Shown here piece by piece: positions 26,802 through 38,822 of a stretch of 64,000 nt of DNA (within the stretch, counting starts at the first letter, position 1; every line of letters begins with the position of its first letter). The position numbers and the translations under genes were made by a program. Location of the stretch: assembly GCF_017086405.1 (NCBI RefSeq), contig NZ_CP070973.1, positions 2,170,001 through 2,234,000 of the forward strand, in the 5' to 3' direction. Origin of the DNA: Mycobacterium gordonae (GTDB lineage: Bacteria > Actinomycetota > Actinomycetes > Mycobacteriales > Mycobacteriaceae). The notes below the pieces were generated by a model. It had not been told where the DNA came from. It was given only the letters and a program-made list of their open reading frames with translations, and ran no database searches.

Positions 26802-26954
26802 GCGTTCTCCGGCTGTGTCGGCAGCGCGATCATGGCCTCTACTGTCAAGATGCTGGACGACTTGTTCACAAACTACCACTTAGTTCGGTGATCGCTGCGC
26901 CAGCGGTTTCGGCCTGGGCACCGAGGGTGCGTGGGATCCCACGCTGGTGCGGGC

Positions 26955-28109
26955 TTAATCGGCTGGGCGGTCGCCGAGTCCGTACAGCGATGTCCTGCGG
27001 AACGCGTCCAGACCCGCGCGCGGGGGCATCGCGGGGTTCGCCTCGGGATAACCCGCAGCCAAAATATAGAGCGGCGTCTGCGCGATATTGTCCAACCGGA
27101 AAGCCTCTGCCACGTGTGAGTCGGAGAATGCCGCAGTCTGGAAGGGGCCCAGTCCCAGTGCCGTGGCGGTGAGCGCGAAAGTCTGGCCCAAATGGCCGGC
27201 GTTGATCAGACATATGCGGTACGCGCGCGGCGTACGGTATTTGCTGAGCATGCGGTCGACCGTCATGCACAGGACGACGATGAACGCCGCCGTGCCGGTC
27301 CATTCCTGCCTTCCGCACAAATCGACAACGCGTTGCGGGGACAGTCCGGCGTCGAGCAGTTCCAGCGAGTGCTCGAGAGCGTTGTAGTGGTAGATGCCCG
27401 CCGGTACACCGTCGACGTTCAGTATTCCGACGTAGGCGTCGATTTCCTGGCGGCTGCCCCCAGAAGCGCTGGTGCGCCGTATCAATGCGTGCACTCCGGA
27501 GTCGAGGTAATCGACCGGCCCGAACACCGTTGCCAGCAGCGTCGAAAGCGTTTCCAGCGGCACGGGTCGATCAGAGAAGTCACGATGGGTCCGGCGCCGG
27601 TACAAGACTTGTTCGAATGGCTCCGGTAACCCGGTCAGGCCGCGAGGCAGCAGCAACCGATCGGCTTCCGGATAACCGGTGAACAGCGTGTAGACACGAT
27701 GCTCGCCGACGGCGGATGAGATCGCATCACCGCGCCACTCCACGCATTCCGGACCAAGGCTGGTAGGAACGTAGTCCTCGTCCTGCGTCGCATAGTGAAA
27801 GAGCGACGCTTCAGGTGCCCATGGTCCCCACTGGGTGACGATCTTTTCGTCCTGGTCGGCCTCCTTGGAGCCCTCCGCAAGTAACAGCCCTTGATCTCGG
27901 AGCACTGCCACCGCATCGCTAATTGATGCGCGATCATGGTCGAGAAGATTCGATATGGCGGTGTCGATTTCGATCCAGTTGTCGAAAGCCGCGAGGATTT
28001 CGATGGCCGCCGGATGCAACTCGACGGGCGGTAGGTGCGGATAAGGGTGAAGCACGAAAGCACTGTCAAGCCAGTAGCACGATAGACATCGCCGCCGCCT
28101 GAGCCGCAT
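26955..28109 (-). CDS. SagB/ThcOx-type flavin peptide dehydrogenase
   Basis: A 384-residue protein. Residues 30-85 look like a winged-helix peptide-binding domain ([21 protein letters not shown], then [17 protein letters not shown]). From about residue 165 comes an FMN nitroreductase/SagB domain: [56 protein letters not shown], and [24 protein letters not shown]. SagB enzymes oxidise azolines to azoles in RiPP precursor peptides. No YcaO cyclodehydratase is in the window. The ATG at 28109 has AGGAG 11 bases upstream. The 27-residue peptide gene lies 77 bases before it on the same strand. It is absent from the M. tuberculosis gene order here. Confidence 0.85.
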   Translation of the reverse strand: MRLRRRRCLSCYWLDSAFVLHPYPHLPPVELHPAAIEILAAFDNWIEIDTAISNLLDHDRASISDAVAVLRDQGLLLAEGSKEADQDEKIVTQWGPWAPEASLFHYATQDEDYVPTSLGPECVEWRGDAISSAVGEHRVYTLFTGYPEADRLLLPRGLTGLPEPFEQVLYRRRTHRDFSDRPVPLETLSTLLATVFGPVDYLDSGVHALIRRTSASGGSRQEIDAYVGILNVDGVPAGIYHYNALEHSLELLDAGLSPQRVVDLCGRQEWTGTAAFIVVLCMTVDRMLSKYRTPRAYRICLINAGHLGQTFALTATALGLGPFQTAAFSDSHVAEAFRLDNIAQTPLYILAAGYPEANPAMPPRAGLDAFRRTSLYGLGDRPAD

Positions 28110-28186
28110 CGGTCAGTGACTCCTGGTCGCATCAGAAGAGGGCGACCGCTCACCGATTCAATCAATCAATGGCGGTCACCAGCAGC

Positions 28187-28270
28187 TTATTTCTCGCGGT
28201 AGAAAAATGGAACCGCGGCGCCTCGGTCTGCACGAACCACGACAGTTGGCTTGAGTGTCAATTTACGCAT
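28187..28270 (-). CDS. Short peptide gene upstream of the SagB-type enzyme, candidate RiPP precursor
   Basis: A 27-codon frame, ATG to TAA. It starts MRKLTLKP, continues with a VVV run and RADRG, and ends PFFYREK. AGGAGGTGA at 28277-28285 is a nine-base perfect complement of the 16S anti-Shine-Dalgarno end, nine bases before the ATG as counted from AGGAGG; no other start in this window has one as strong. It is on the same strand as the SagB gene, 77 bases ahead. A tiny well-translated frame beside a peptide-modifying dehydrogenase suggests a modified-peptide precursor. It has no Cys or Ser and only two Thr, so azole formation is not obvious. A regulatory leader peptide is the alternative. Confidence 0.6.
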   Translation of the reverse strand: MRKLTLKPTVVVRADRGAAVPFFYREK

Positions 28271-28459
28271 CCTGTATCACCTCCTCTGAAATCCGCTCAA
28301 ACTGTAAATTCTGACTCGCGCCTGCGGTTCATTAAGTGGTCGATTTCACAAGTGGAGCGGCTGCGCGAAAAGGAGTCGCGGTTGCCGTGCCGCCGGCCCG
28401 CGTGGTGCAGGTCGCGGAAGTTTGGGGCCACTCGACCGGCCGGTATCGTGAAGCCAGTC

Positions 28460-29641
28460 ATGGTCTACCTCGATCACGCCGCCACCACCCCGATGCACCC
28501 CGCCGCCATCGAGGCGATGACCGCTGTGCTGGGCACCGTGGGCAACGCGTCGTCGCTGCACACCACCGGCCGCGCGGCGCGCCGGCGGATCGAGGAATCC
28601 CGGGAGTCGATCGCCGACAAGCTCGGTGCGCGCCCTTCCGAGGTGATCTTCACCGCGGGCGGCACCGAGAGCGACAACCTGGCCGTCAAGGGCCTGTACT
28701 GGGCGCGCCGCGACGAGAACGCGGACCGCCGCCGCATTGTCACCAGCGAAGTGGAACACCACGCGGTTCTGGACAGCGTGAACTGGCTCGTCGAGCACGA
28801 GGGCGCCGAGGTCACCTGGCTGCCCACCGAATCCGACGGTTCGGTGTCGGCTGCTGCCTTGCGCGAGGCGCTCGACGGCGGCGACGACGTGGCACTGGTA
28901 TCGGTGATGTGGGCGAACAACGAGGTCGGCACCATCATGCCGACCGGCGAACTGGCCGCCGTCGCCGCCGAGTTCGGCGTCCCGATGCACAGCGACGCGG
29001 TGCAGGCCATCGGGCAGCTACCGGTCGACTTCGGTGCCAGCGGGCTTTCTGCCATGAGCGTGGCCGGACATAAGTTCGGCGGCCCGCCGGGAGTGGGTGC
29101 ATTGTTGTTGCGCCGCAACGTCGCGTGCGTACCGCTGCTGCACGGAGGCGGGCAGGAGCGCGACATCCGTTCCGGAACACCGGATGTCGCCAGTGCGGTG
29201 GGCATGGCCGCGGCGGCCCGGATCGCAGTGGACGGGTTGGACGCCAACGGAACACGGCTGCGGGAACTGCGGGACCGCCTGGTGACGGGCGTGCTGGCGC
29301 AGATCGACGATGTCCGCATCAACGGCGCCCGCGACCCGCTCCGGCTGCCGGGCAACGCGCACTTCACCTTTCGCGGTTGCGAAGGCGACGCGTTGTTGAT
29401 GCTGCTGGACGCCAACGGAATCGAGTGCTCCACCGGATCGGCGTGTACCGCCGGTGTGGCGCAGCCGTCGCATGTGTTGATCGCCATGGGCGCCGATCCG
29501 GCCAGCGCCCGCGGATCCCTGCGACTTTCCTTCGGCCACAACAGCGTCGACTCCGATGTGGATGCGGCGTTGGAGGTGTTGCCTCGTGCCGTGGCGCGGG
29601 CGCGACGGGCCGCCCTGGCCGCCGCCGGGTCGGCCCAGTGA
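28460..29641 (+). CDS. iscS: Cysteine desulfurase
   Basis: A 393-residue class V aminotransferase fold enzyme, Rv3025c counterpart. [20 protein letters not shown] is the typical start. The PLP lysine is in [14 protein letters not shown], and the catalytic cysteine in [11 protein letters not shown]. It supplies persulfide sulfur to the coupled MnmA and to FeS assembly. The ATG at 28460 is chosen by homology; the frame is open to 28169 without domain content. It overlaps mnmA by 4 bases (GTGA). Confidence 0.96.
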   Translation: MVYLDHAATTPMHPAAIEAMTAVLGTVGNASSLHTTGRAARRRIEESRESIADKLGARPSEVIFTAGGTESDNLAVKGLYWARRDENADRRRIVTSEVEHHAVLDSVNWLVEHEGAEVTWLPTESDGSVSAAALREALDGGDDVALVSVMWANNEVGTIMPTGELAAVAAEFGVPMHSDAVQAIGQLPVDFGASGLSAMSVAGHKFGGPPGVGALLLRRNVACVPLLHGGGQERDIRSGTPDVASAVGMAAAARIAVDGLDANGTRLRELRDRLVTGVLAQIDDVRINGARDPLRLPGNAHFTFRGCEGDALLMLLDANGIECSTGSACTAGVAQPSHVLIAMGADPASARGSLRLSFGHNSVDSDVDAALEVLPRAVARARRAALAAAGSAQ

Positions 29642-30717
29642 AGGTTCTCGCCGCGATGAGCGGTGGTGTGGACTCGTCGGTGGCCGCCGCGCGCATGGTC
29701 GACGCCGGGCACGACGTGGTGGGCGTGCATCTGGCGTTGTCCAGGGCGCCGGGCACCCTGCGCACCGGGTCGCGAGGCTGCTGCTCCAAAGAAGACGCAT
29801 CCGATGCCCGGCGGGTCGCTGACGTCCTCGGAATCTCCTTCTACGTCTGGGATTTCGCGGACAAGTTCCAGGCGGACGTGATCGACGATTTCGTGTCGTC
29901 CTATGCGCGGGGCGAAACACCGAACCCCTGCGTTCGCTGCAATCAGCAGATCAAGTTCTCCGCCCTGTCGGCACGCGCACTGGCCCTCGGGTTCGATCAG
30001 GTGGTCACCGGGCACTATGCGCGACTGTCCGACGGACGGCTGCGCCGCGCCGTCGACCGGGACAAGGACCAGTCCTACGTGCTAGCCGTGCTGACCGCCG
30101 AGCAGTTGCGGCATGCGGCCTTCCCGATCGGTGATACCCCCAAGCCACAGATCCGCTCCGAGGCGGCCCGCCGGGGTCTGGCGGTCGCCGAAAAGCCGGA
30201 CAGCCACGACATCTGCTTCATCCCGTCCGGCAATACCCAGGCCTTTCTCGGCGAGCGCATCGGCGTCCGTCGTGGGGCAGTGGTCGATACGGACGGAGCG
30301 GTGCTGGCCGAACACGACGGCGTGCACGGCTTCACCATCGGCCAGCGCAAGGGCCTGGGCATCGCCGGGCCGGGGCCCGACGGTCAGCCGCGGTACGTGA
30401 CGGCGATCGACGCCGACACCGGCACCGTACGGGTCGGCAGCGTGACCGATCTCGACGTGCACACACTGACCGGCCGGGCACCGGTTTTCACCGCCGGAGC
30501 AGCCCCCTCGGGTCCCGTCGAATGCGCGGTTCAGGTGCGTGCACACGGCGAAATCGCCGATGCGGTCGCGGAATTGGTCGATGGCGAACTTGTCGTGCAG
30601 TTGCGCGCGCCGCTGCGCGGCGTGGCCCGCGGCCAGACGCTGGTGCTGTATCGCCCCGATCCCGACGGCGACGAGGTGATCGGCAGCGCCACCATCGCCG
30701 GCACCGGACGGGCCTAA
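29638..30717 (+). CDS. mnmA: tRNA-specific 2-thiouridylase
   Basis: A 359-residue enzyme, Rv3024c counterpart, that thiolates U34 of tRNA-Lys, -Glu and -Gln using sulfur from IscS. The PP-loop is [16 protein letters not shown] at the N-terminus. The two catalytic cysteines are in [12 protein letters not shown] and [20 protein letters not shown] marks the central domain. The GTG at 29638 overlaps the iscS stop. It ends in a 4-base overlap with the convergent lipoprotein gene. Confidence 0.96.
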   Translation: MKVLAAMSGGVDSSVAAARMVDAGHDVVGVHLALSRAPGTLRTGSRGCCSKEDASDARRVADVLGISFYVWDFADKFQADVIDDFVSSYARGETPNPCVRCNQQIKFSALSARALALGFDQVVTGHYARLSDGRLRRAVDRDKDQSYVLAVLTAEQLRHAAFPIGDTPKPQIRSEAARRGLAVAEKPDSHDICFIPSGNTQAFLGERIGVRRGAVVDTDGAVLAEHDGVHGFTIGQRKGLGIAGPGPDGQPRYVTAIDADTGTVRVGSVTDLDVHTLTGRAPVFTAGAAPSGPVECAVQVRAHGEIADAVAELVDGELVVQLRAPLRGVARGQTLVLYRPDPDGDEVIGSATIAGTGRA

Positions 30718-31346
30718 CCGCCCGGTACGTTGGCGGCGATGTTGGTCATCACGATGTCGGAAACCGATTCCGGGAAACCGCAGAAGGTGACTTCCAGCAA
30801 CGCCACGGAGAGCACCCGGTAATCGCGCCCGCACGACCCCGGTCGCATGTGCAGCGAGTCAGCGTCGGCGTCCCACGAGTTGACGAACAGCCAGCCCATC
30901 GAACTGTCCGCGCAGCCCTTGACGGTCGACACCAGCCCCTCGAAAGCGCGCCGGGCGGTAGCGGCGTCGTGGTAGCTGGCGGCGCCTTCGGAGATCAACC
31001 GGCCGCCGGGTGGGTCTTGGAAGGTCGTCTTGTGGAATGCCTTGACCTCGGGCCCGAAAGTCGCGGTCTCGGCGAACACGAACCGGCATTCCGCCGGCGC
31101 GGTCGCCGCAAGGTCTTCGATGTCCACGGGGTACCGGCCGTCCATCGACGGAATGATCGTCAGGTGCTCGCCCGCACCGGTGATCGATCGCATGCGCGAC
31201 TGGTCTAACAGCACCGTGCCCGCATCGAGCACGTCCAACGGCACCGCGCCGAAGGCCGGCAACGCCTCCCCGCTCACCACGCGAGTGCATGACGTCGCCA
31301 GCATCACCGCGCAACACGACAGGAGCAACCGTGTCATTTTCGCCAT
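30714..31346 (-). CDS. lpqA: Lipoprotein with PknH-like extracellular domain (LpqA position)
   Basis: A 210-residue exported lipoprotein. The signal peptide is [18 protein letters not shown] with lipobox LATSC, so the mature protein should start at that Cys. The mature part shows the PknH/LpqQ-type sensor fold pattern: conserved cysteines in [22 protein letters not shown] and VTFCGFP, suitable for two disulfides. It occupies the position of Rv3016 (lpqA). The ATG at 31346 or an ATG three codons later both fit. The ligand is unknown; the symbol rests on position and type. Confidence 0.8.
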   Translation of the reverse strand: MAKMTRLLLSCCAVMLATSCTRVVSGEALPAFGAVPLDVLDAGTVLLDQSRMRSITGAGEHLTIIPSMDGRYPVDIEDLAATAPAECRFVFAETATFGPEVKAFHKTTFQDPPGGRLISEGAASYHDAATARRAFEGLVSTVKGCADSSMGWLFVNSWDADADSLHMRPGSCGRDYRVLSVALLEVTFCGFPESVSDIVMTNIAANVPGG

Positions 31347-31438
31347 GTGCCGCCCTTCCGGCTCGAACTTACCCGCGTGAAACGGTGCTAAACACCCCTG
31401 GCCGGTGGCCTGTCGGGTGAGGCGAATACGGTTGCCGG

Positions 31439-32452
31439 ATGAGTGCTTTCGCACGTGGTACCGGCATCGGGTCCTGGCCCGGTACCTCGGCGCGCCGGGC
31501 CGCTGAAGTCGTCGTCGGCGAATTGGGCGGCGCGCTGGCCCATCTGGTCGAGTTGCCGGCCAGGGGAGTGGGTGCCGACATGCTCGGGCGCGCCGCCGCC
31601 CTGCTCGTCGACGTGGCCCTGGACACTGTGCCACGCGGCTACCGCATCGTCTCCCGTCCCGGCGCGGTGACGCGCAGGGCCATCAGCATGCTCGACGAGG
31701 ACATGGACGCCCTCGAAGAGGCATGGGAGACCGCAGGGCTGCGGGGCGGCGACCGGGTGGTCAAGGTGCAGGCACCCGGTCCGGTCACCCTGGCGGCAGG
31801 TCTGGAGCTCAGCAATGGCCACCGCGCGATCACCGATGCGGGAGCGCTGCGCGATTTGACCGCCTCGCTGGCCGAAGGCGTCGCCGCCCACCGTGCCGAC
31901 CTGTCCCGTCGGCTCGACACCCCGGTGGTGGTGCAGTTCGACGAACCGACGCTGCCGGCCGCCCTGGGCGGTCGGCTCACCGGGGTCACCGCCCTGAGTC
32001 CCGTGCCTTCGCTCGACGAGGCGGTCGCCGAAGCGTTGCTCAAGACCTGCGTCGAGGTGGTGGGCGCTGACATCGCGCTGCACAGCTGCGCTCCGGATTT
32101 CCCATGGGATATGTTGGGGCGCACGGGAATCGATGCTATCGCGATAGACGTCAACAAGTTGCGGGCCGCAGAGTTGGACGGTATTGCTGCGTTCATGGAG
32201 ACGGGGCGCACGGTGGTGCTCGGCGTCGTCGACGGCAGTGCACCCGAACGCCGGCCGTCGATCGAAGAAGTGGCCACCAGGGTGGTCGGGGTGACCGACC
32301 GCCTGGGTTTCGGGCGCTCCCCGTTGCGCGGGCGAGTCGGCGTCAGTCCGGCGTGCGGGCTGGCGGGTGCGACGCCGCAGTGGGCGCGCATCGCCGTAGG
32401 GTTGGCCCGCGACGCCGCGGAGGCATTCGCCCAGGATCCCGACGCGATCTAG
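31439..32452 (+). CDS. MetE C-terminal-like (UROD/MetE fold) protein, Rv3015c-like
   Basis: A 337-residue protein similar to the C-terminal half of cobalamin-independent methionine synthase. Features: GIGSWPGTSARRAA opening, VKVQAPGPVTLAAG, VVVQFDEPTLPAAL, LHSCAPDFPWDML and GVSPACGLAGATPQWAR. The zinc ligands His-Cys (LHSCA) and Cys (PACGLAG) of the MetE fold are retained. Many mycobacteria have it next to ligA, but its substrate is not established. It is 92 bases from the divergent lipoprotein gene. Confidence 0.85.
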   Translation: MSAFARGTGIGSWPGTSARRAAEVVVGELGGALAHLVELPARGVGADMLGRAAALLVDVALDTVPRGYRIVSRPGAVTRRAISMLDEDMDALEEAWETAGLRGGDRVVKVQAPGPVTLAAGLELSNGHRAITDAGALRDLTASLAEGVAAHRADLSRRLDTPVVVQFDEPTLPAALGGRLTGVTALSPVPSLDEAVAEALLKTCVEVVGADIALHSCAPDFPWDMLGRTGIDAIAIDVNKLRAAELDGIAAFMETGRTVVLGVVDGSAPERRPSIEEVATRVVGVTDRLGFGRSPLRGRVGVSPACGLAGATPQWARIAVGLARDAAEAFAQDPDAI

Positions 32453-32606
32453 AGTTTTGCGCAACCACTTAGTTGCGTTTCGGCGTCGGCGCGCGAGCGT
32501 CGAGGAATAGGGCCCGTGCGGCGAGATTGCCGTGAGGGTTGTGGTTTCGCCCTGAGCGCGACCACTGCGGCAATGTCGGCGAGGGCGCGTCGGCCCGCTT
32601 CGATAG

Positions 32607-34682
<2,076 letters not shown>

Positions 34683-34713
34683 GCGGAGCAGGAGTGACGC
34701 GGTCCGCGGATCG

Positions 34714-34732
34714 GTACGGTACTGGACCGTAC
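34714..34732. promoter_or_regulatory. TetR operator, copy 1 (upstream of tetR)
   Basis: GTACGGTACTGGACCGTAC is an inverted repeat, TACGGT-5-ACCGTA with outer G/C pairs. Its 17-base core is the exact reverse complement of the core of the site at 35406-35424. It lies 27 bases before the tetR ATG, suitable for autoregulation. Confidence 0.85.
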
Positions 34733-34759
34733 TAGTGGTGGCGTCCTATGGTGGGCGCT

Positions 34760-35353
34760 ATGGCCCAGACGGCGGAGTCTCCCGGGGACGCATCACCGTG
34801 GTCGCCGCGTGAGGCCGAGTTGCTGGCGGTGACGTTGGAGCTGCTGGCCGAGCACGGATATGACGGTCTGACGGTGGACGCCGTGGCCAACACCGCCCGG
34901 GCCAGCAAGGCCACCGTCTACCGGCGCTGGCCGTCGAAGGCCGAGTTGGTCCTGGCGGCGTTCATCGAGGGCGTCTGCCAGGTTGCGCTACCGCCCAACA
35001 CCGGCGCGCTGCGAAGCGATCTTGTGAAAATCGGTGAGACCATCTGCGAGCACGCCGCCCGGCAGTCCAGCACGATCCGGGCCGTACTTGTGGAAGTGTC
35101 ACGCCACCCGGCGCTCAGCGACGCTATGCAGCATCGGTTCCTGGATCAGCGAAAAGCATTGATTGACGGGGTGTTACGGCAAGCCGTGGACCGGGGCGAG
35201 ATTACCGAGCAAGTGATCACCGACGAGTTGTGGGATCTGCTGCCGGGATACCTCATCTACCGGTCCATCATTCCGAACCGGCCGCCGGACAGCCGCACCG
35301 TGCGGACGCTGGTGGATGGTTTCATCCTGCCCGGTCTGACCCGATCGGGCTAG
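34760..35353 (+). CDS. TetR-family repressor of the MmpS/MmpL module
   Basis: A 197-residue TetR regulator. The N-terminal HTH is AVTLELLAEHGYDGLTVDAVANTARASKATVYRRWPSKAELV (about residues 22-65), followed by an all-helical ligand domain with a TetR_C_11-like end (LVDGFILPGL). The ATG at 34760 follows an in-frame start four codons earlier. Identical palindromes sit before this gene and before mmpS, so it most likely represses itself and the efflux operon and is released by a hydrophobic ligand or drug. Confidence 0.92.
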   Translation: MAQTAESPGDASPWSPREAELLAVTLELLAEHGYDGLTVDAVANTARASKATVYRRWPSKAELVLAAFIEGVCQVALPPNTGALRSDLVKIGETICEHAARQSSTIRAVLVEVSRHPALSDAMQHRFLDQRKALIDGVLRQAVDRGEITEQVITDELWDLLPGYLIYRSIIPNRPPDSRTVRTLVDGFILPGLTRSG

Positions 35354-35405
35354 CGCCGGCCAGCCGTCGCGCGGGGTGAAAGTGCACGCGCGCGTCTCTT
35401 GTGCA

Positions 35406-35424
35406 GTACGGTCCAGTACCGTAC
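35406..35424. promoter_or_regulatory. TetR operator, copy 2 (upstream of mmpS)
   Basis: GTACGGTCCAGTACCGTAC, with the palindrome extending to AGTACGG...CCGTACT at 35405-35425 (21 bases, 5-base centre). The 17-base core is the reverse complement of copy 1. It lies 64 bases before the mmpS GTG, where it should cover the promoter. Confidence 0.87.
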
Positions 35425-35487
35425 TGTCATACCCAAGGATCGCGCCGGTGTCCCGGTCGAATTGCCCGATCATCGAAAGGTCAACGG

Positions 35488-35934
35488 GTGAAGGCTAATT
35501 CGCGGAAATCCTTGCTGAGGCGGGGATGGATGGCGCTGGTCGCGGTGGTTGTCATAGCCGCGGCGGGATTTGCCATCTACCGCTTGCACGGCATGTTCGA
35601 CTCCGGCAAGGTCGCGTCGAACGGCCACGGCCTTTCCAACCAGATCGTCCCGTTCAATCCCAAACACGTCGTCCTGGAGGTTTTCGGTGCTCCGGGTGCG
35701 ACGGCCACCATCAACTATCTCGACGTCAACGCCCAACCGCAGCAGGTCGTCGATGCCGCGCTGCCATGGTCGTTCACCATCACCACCACGGAGCCGGCCG
35801 TGTTGGGAAACGTTGTGGCACAAGGCAGCGGCGACACGATCGGCTGCCGGATCACCGTCAACGGCGACGTCAAGGACGAACGCACGGTCAACACGCCCTA
35901 TGCCTACACCTTCTGTCTGGACAAATCTGGATGA
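35488..35934 (+). CDS. MmpS-family membrane accessory protein
   Basis: A 148-residue MmpS protein: one N-terminal transmembrane helix ([21 protein letters not shown]), then an extracytoplasmic beta-domain with the family pattern [61 protein letters not shown] and an end near CLDKSG. The GTG at 35488 has GAAAGG seven bases upstream. It overlaps mmpL by 4 bases (ATGA). MmpS proteins assist their cognate MmpL in exporting lipids, siderophores or drugs. Confidence 0.93.
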   Translation: MKANSRKSLLRRGWMALVAVVVIAAAGFAIYRLHGMFDSGKVASNGHGLSNQIVPFNPKHVVLEVFGAPGATATINYLDVNAQPQQVVDAALPWSFTITTTEPAVLGNVVAQGSGDTIGCRITVNGDVKDERTVNTPYAYTFCLDKSG

Positions 35935-38822
35935 GCAACGAGCAACTGCCGCGAATTCCGCACACCATCCGCCGGCTCTCGGTGCCGATACTGCTGTTCT
36001 GGGTGGTGCTGGCGGGGGTCTCCAATGCCCTGGTGCCGCAATTGGAAGAGGTCGGTAAGACCCACAACGTCGCGCTGATCATGGCCGATGCGCCGTCGCT
36101 GCAGGCGACCAAGCGCATCGGACAGAAGTTCCACGAGTTCGACACCGACAGCACGGCCATGGTCGTCCTGGAAGGCGATCAGCCGCTGGGCGCCGACGCC
36201 CACCGGTACTACGACACCTTGATCCACAAACTCGAAGCCGACCGCAAGCACGTCGAGCACGTCCAGGACTTCTGGGGCGACACGCTGACCGCCGCCGGAT
36301 CGCAGAGCACCGACGGCAAGGCCGCCTATGTGCAGCTCAACCTCGCCGGCAACCAGGGTTCGGCGCTGGCCAACGAATCCGTCGGCGCGGTAAGGCAAAT
36401 CATTGAGCGCGTCCCGCCTCCGCCGGGTGTGAAGGCTTACGTGACCGGCGCGGCACCGCTGATCTCGGACCAGTTCGACGTCGGTAGCAAGGGGACCGCC
36501 AAGGTCACCGGCATCACCGTCGGAGTGATCGCGTTGATGCTGCTGTTCGTGTACCGCTCCTTCTTGACGATGCTGCTGGTGCTGGTGACCGTCCTGGTCG
36601 AGATGGCCGCCGCCCGCGGCATCGTCGCCTTTCTGGGCAACGCCGGCATCATCGGATTGTCGACCTATGCGACGAACTTGCTCACCCTGTTGGTGATCGC
36701 CGCCGGGACCGACTACGCGATCTTCGTTGTCGGGCGCTACCAGGAAGCCCGCTCCGCCGGTGAAGACCGAGATACGGCCTACTACACCATGTTCCGCGGC
36801 ACGGCTCACATTGTCCTGGGGTCGGGCCTGACCGTTGCCGGCGCGGTGTTCTGCTTGAGCTTCACCCGGCTGCCGTACTTCCAGAGCCTGGGTATCCCGG
36901 CCGCACTGGGCATCTTGGTCGCCCTGGTCGCCGCTCTCACCCTGGCGCCTGCCGTGTTGACTCTGGGCGCCCAGGTCGGCATCTTCGAACCCAAACGCGC
37001 CATGCGGACCCGCGGCTGGCGGCGCATCGGCACGGCCATCGTCCGGTGGCCCGGTCCGGTGCTGACGGTGGCGTGCACGCTGGCCTTCATCGGACTGCTC
37101 ACCCTGCCCGGGTACAAGACGAGTTACGACACCCGCCCCTACATGCCGGCCAGTGCGGCGGCGAACGTCGGATACGCCGCCGCCGAGCGACATTTTTCCC
37201 GGGCCCGCCTGGAACCGGAGTTGCTGATGCTGGAAAGCGATCACGACATGCGCAATCCAGCCGACATGCTGATCCTGGACCGGGTGGCCAAGGCGGTGTT
37301 CCACCTACCCGGCATCGCGCAGGTGCAATCCATCACCAGACCGTTGGGCACTCCGCTCAACCACACCTCACTGGCGTTTCAGATCAGCGCACAGAGCGCC
37401 AACCAGACCGAAAACCTCCGTTACCAACGAGATCGCGCGGACGACCTGCTGCGGCAGGCCGGGGAGCTGTCGAAGGGCATCGACATCCTGCGCCAGCAGT
37501 ACACCCTGCAGCAGGAACTCGCGGCCACCACCCACAGCGAAGCCCAGAGCTTCCGGGACACCGTCGCCATCATGAACGACCTGCGCGACAAGATCGCCAA
37601 TTTCGACGACTTCTTCCGGCCCATCCGGAGCTATTTCTATTGGGAGAAACACTGTTTCGACATCCCGGCCTGCTTCGCGATTCGCTCGGTCCTCGACGCT
37701 CTGGATGGGATCGATCAACTCACGTCTCGGTTCCAGGACCTCACGGCCACCCTGGAGCGACTCGATGCGCTGCAGCCCAAACTGGTGGCCCTGATCCCGC
37801 AGCAGATCGCCAGCCAGGAAACCAATCACGACCTGACGATGGCCAATTACGCCACCCTGTCCGGCATTTACGCCCAGACCGCCGCGGCCATCGAGAACTC
37901 AACGGCGCTGGGGCGTGCCTTCGACACCGCCAAGAACGACGACACCTTCTACCTGCCACCGGAAGTCTTCCACAATCCCGACTTCAAACGCGGGCTCAAG
38001 CTGTTCCTCTCACCCGACGGCAAGGCCGCCCGAATGATCATCACCCACGAAGGTGACCCGGCCACTCCGGAGGGCATTTCCCATATCGAGCCGATCAGAA
38101 ACGCCGCACACGAAGCCGTGAAGGGCACGCCCATGGCCGAGGCGAAGTTCTATCTCGGCGGCACCGCGGCCACCTACGCCGACATCCAGGACGGCGCCAA
38201 ATACGATCTGATGATCGCCGGAATCGCGGCCCTGAGCCTGATTCTGCTGATCATGATGACGCTGACCCGCAGTCTGGTCGCCGCGTTGGTGATCGTCGGC
38301 ACGGTGGCACTCTCGCTCGGCGCGTCATTCGGGTTGTCAGTACTGGTGTGGCAGTACATGTTCGGGATCAAGCTGTACTGGGTGGTGCTCGCGCTGGCGG
38401 TGATCCTGCTGCTGGCCGTTGGTTCGGATTACAACTTGCTGTTGATTTCCCGATTCCGCGAAGAGATCGGCGCCGGACTCAACACCGGAATTATCCGGGC
38501 GATGGCCGGATCCGGTTCCGTGGTCACCTCGGCGGGCCTGGTTTTCGCCGTCACCATGTGCGCCTTCCTGTTCAGCGGCTTCCAGGTGCTCGGTCAGATC
38601 GGGACGACGATCGGGTTGGGTCTGTTGTTCGACACGCTGATCGTGCGGTCATTCATGACCCCGTCGATCGCGGCACTACTGGGACGTTGGTTCTGGTGGC
38701 CGCAACGTGTGCGCCCGCGACCGGCCAGCCAGATGCTACGGCCGTACGGCCCTCGCCCGGCGGTCCGGCAACTGCTGTTGTGGGAAGACGACGATCCGGT
38801 GGTGAAACCCCAACGGCACTAA
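35931..38822 (+). CDS. MmpL-family RND transporter
   Basis: A 963-residue RND permease with two halves. The first helix is [21 protein letters not shown]; helices 2-6 lie near residues 195-350, including [25 protein letters not shown], where the Asp-Tyr pair relays protons. A second set lies near residues 760-930 with [26 protein letters not shown]. The porter loops between include the 'docking' coiled-coil region ([14 protein letters not shown]). Length and order are typical of MmpL5/MmpL4-type exporters. Cargo is unknown; the TetR link favours drug or lipid efflux. This module is not in the M. tuberculosis ligA-Rv3013 interval. Confidence 0.95.
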   Translation: MSNEQLPRIPHTIRRLSVPILLFWVVLAGVSNALVPQLEEVGKTHNVALIMADAPSLQATKRIGQKFHEFDTDSTAMVVLEGDQPLGADAHRYYDTLIHKLEADRKHVEHVQDFWGDTLTAAGSQSTDGKAAYVQLNLAGNQGSALANESVGAVRQIIERVPPPPGVKAYVTGAAPLISDQFDVGSKGTAKVTGITVGVIALMLLFVYRSFLTMLLVLVTVLVEMAAARGIVAFLGNAGIIGLSTYATNLLTLLVIAAGTDYAIFVVGRYQEARSAGEDRDTAYYTMFRGTAHIVLGSGLTVAGAVFCLSFTRLPYFQSLGIPAALGILVALVAALTLAPAVLTLGAQVGIFEPKRAMRTRGWRRIGTAIVRWPGPVLTVACTLAFIGLLTLPGYKTSYDTRPYMPASAAANVGYAAAERHFSRARLEPELLMLESDHDMRNPADMLILDRVAKAVFHLPGIAQVQSITRPLGTPLNHTSLAFQISAQSANQTENLRYQRDRADDLLRQAGELSKGIDILRQQYTLQQELAATTHSEAQSFRDTVAIMNDLRDKIANFDDFFRPIRSYFYWEKHCFDIPACFAIRSVLDALDGIDQLTSRFQDLTATLERLDALQPKLVALIPQQIASQETNHDLTMANYATLSGIYAQTAAAIENSTALGRAFDTAKNDDTFYLPPEVFHNPDFKRGLKLFLSPDGKAARMIITHEGDPATPEGISHIEPIRNAAHEAVKGTPMAEAKFYLGGTAATYADIQDGAKYDLMIAGIAALSLILLIMMTLTRSLVAALVIVGTVALSLGASFGLSVLVWQYMFGIKLYWVVLALAVILLLAVGSDYNLLLISRFREEIGAGLNTGIIRAMAGSGSVVTSAGLVFAVTMCAFLFSGFQVLGQIGTTIGLGLLFDTLIVRSFMTPSIAALLGRWFWWPQRVRPRPASQMLRPYGPRPAVRQLLLWEDDDPVVKPQRH

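Noticed and set aside
26802-26954. TTGACA -35 element and 11-codon frame before the photolyase gene
   Set aside because: No -10 element at proper spacing and no ribosome site; too weak to annotate.
27635-28165. 176-codon minus-strand frame overlapping the SagB-type gene
   Set aside because: Out of frame with a well-supported domain protein; its translation is Ser/Arg-rich shadow sequence.
35904-37304. 466-codon minus-strand frame
   Set aside because: Antisense to mmpL; Gly/His/Gln-rich with no structure.
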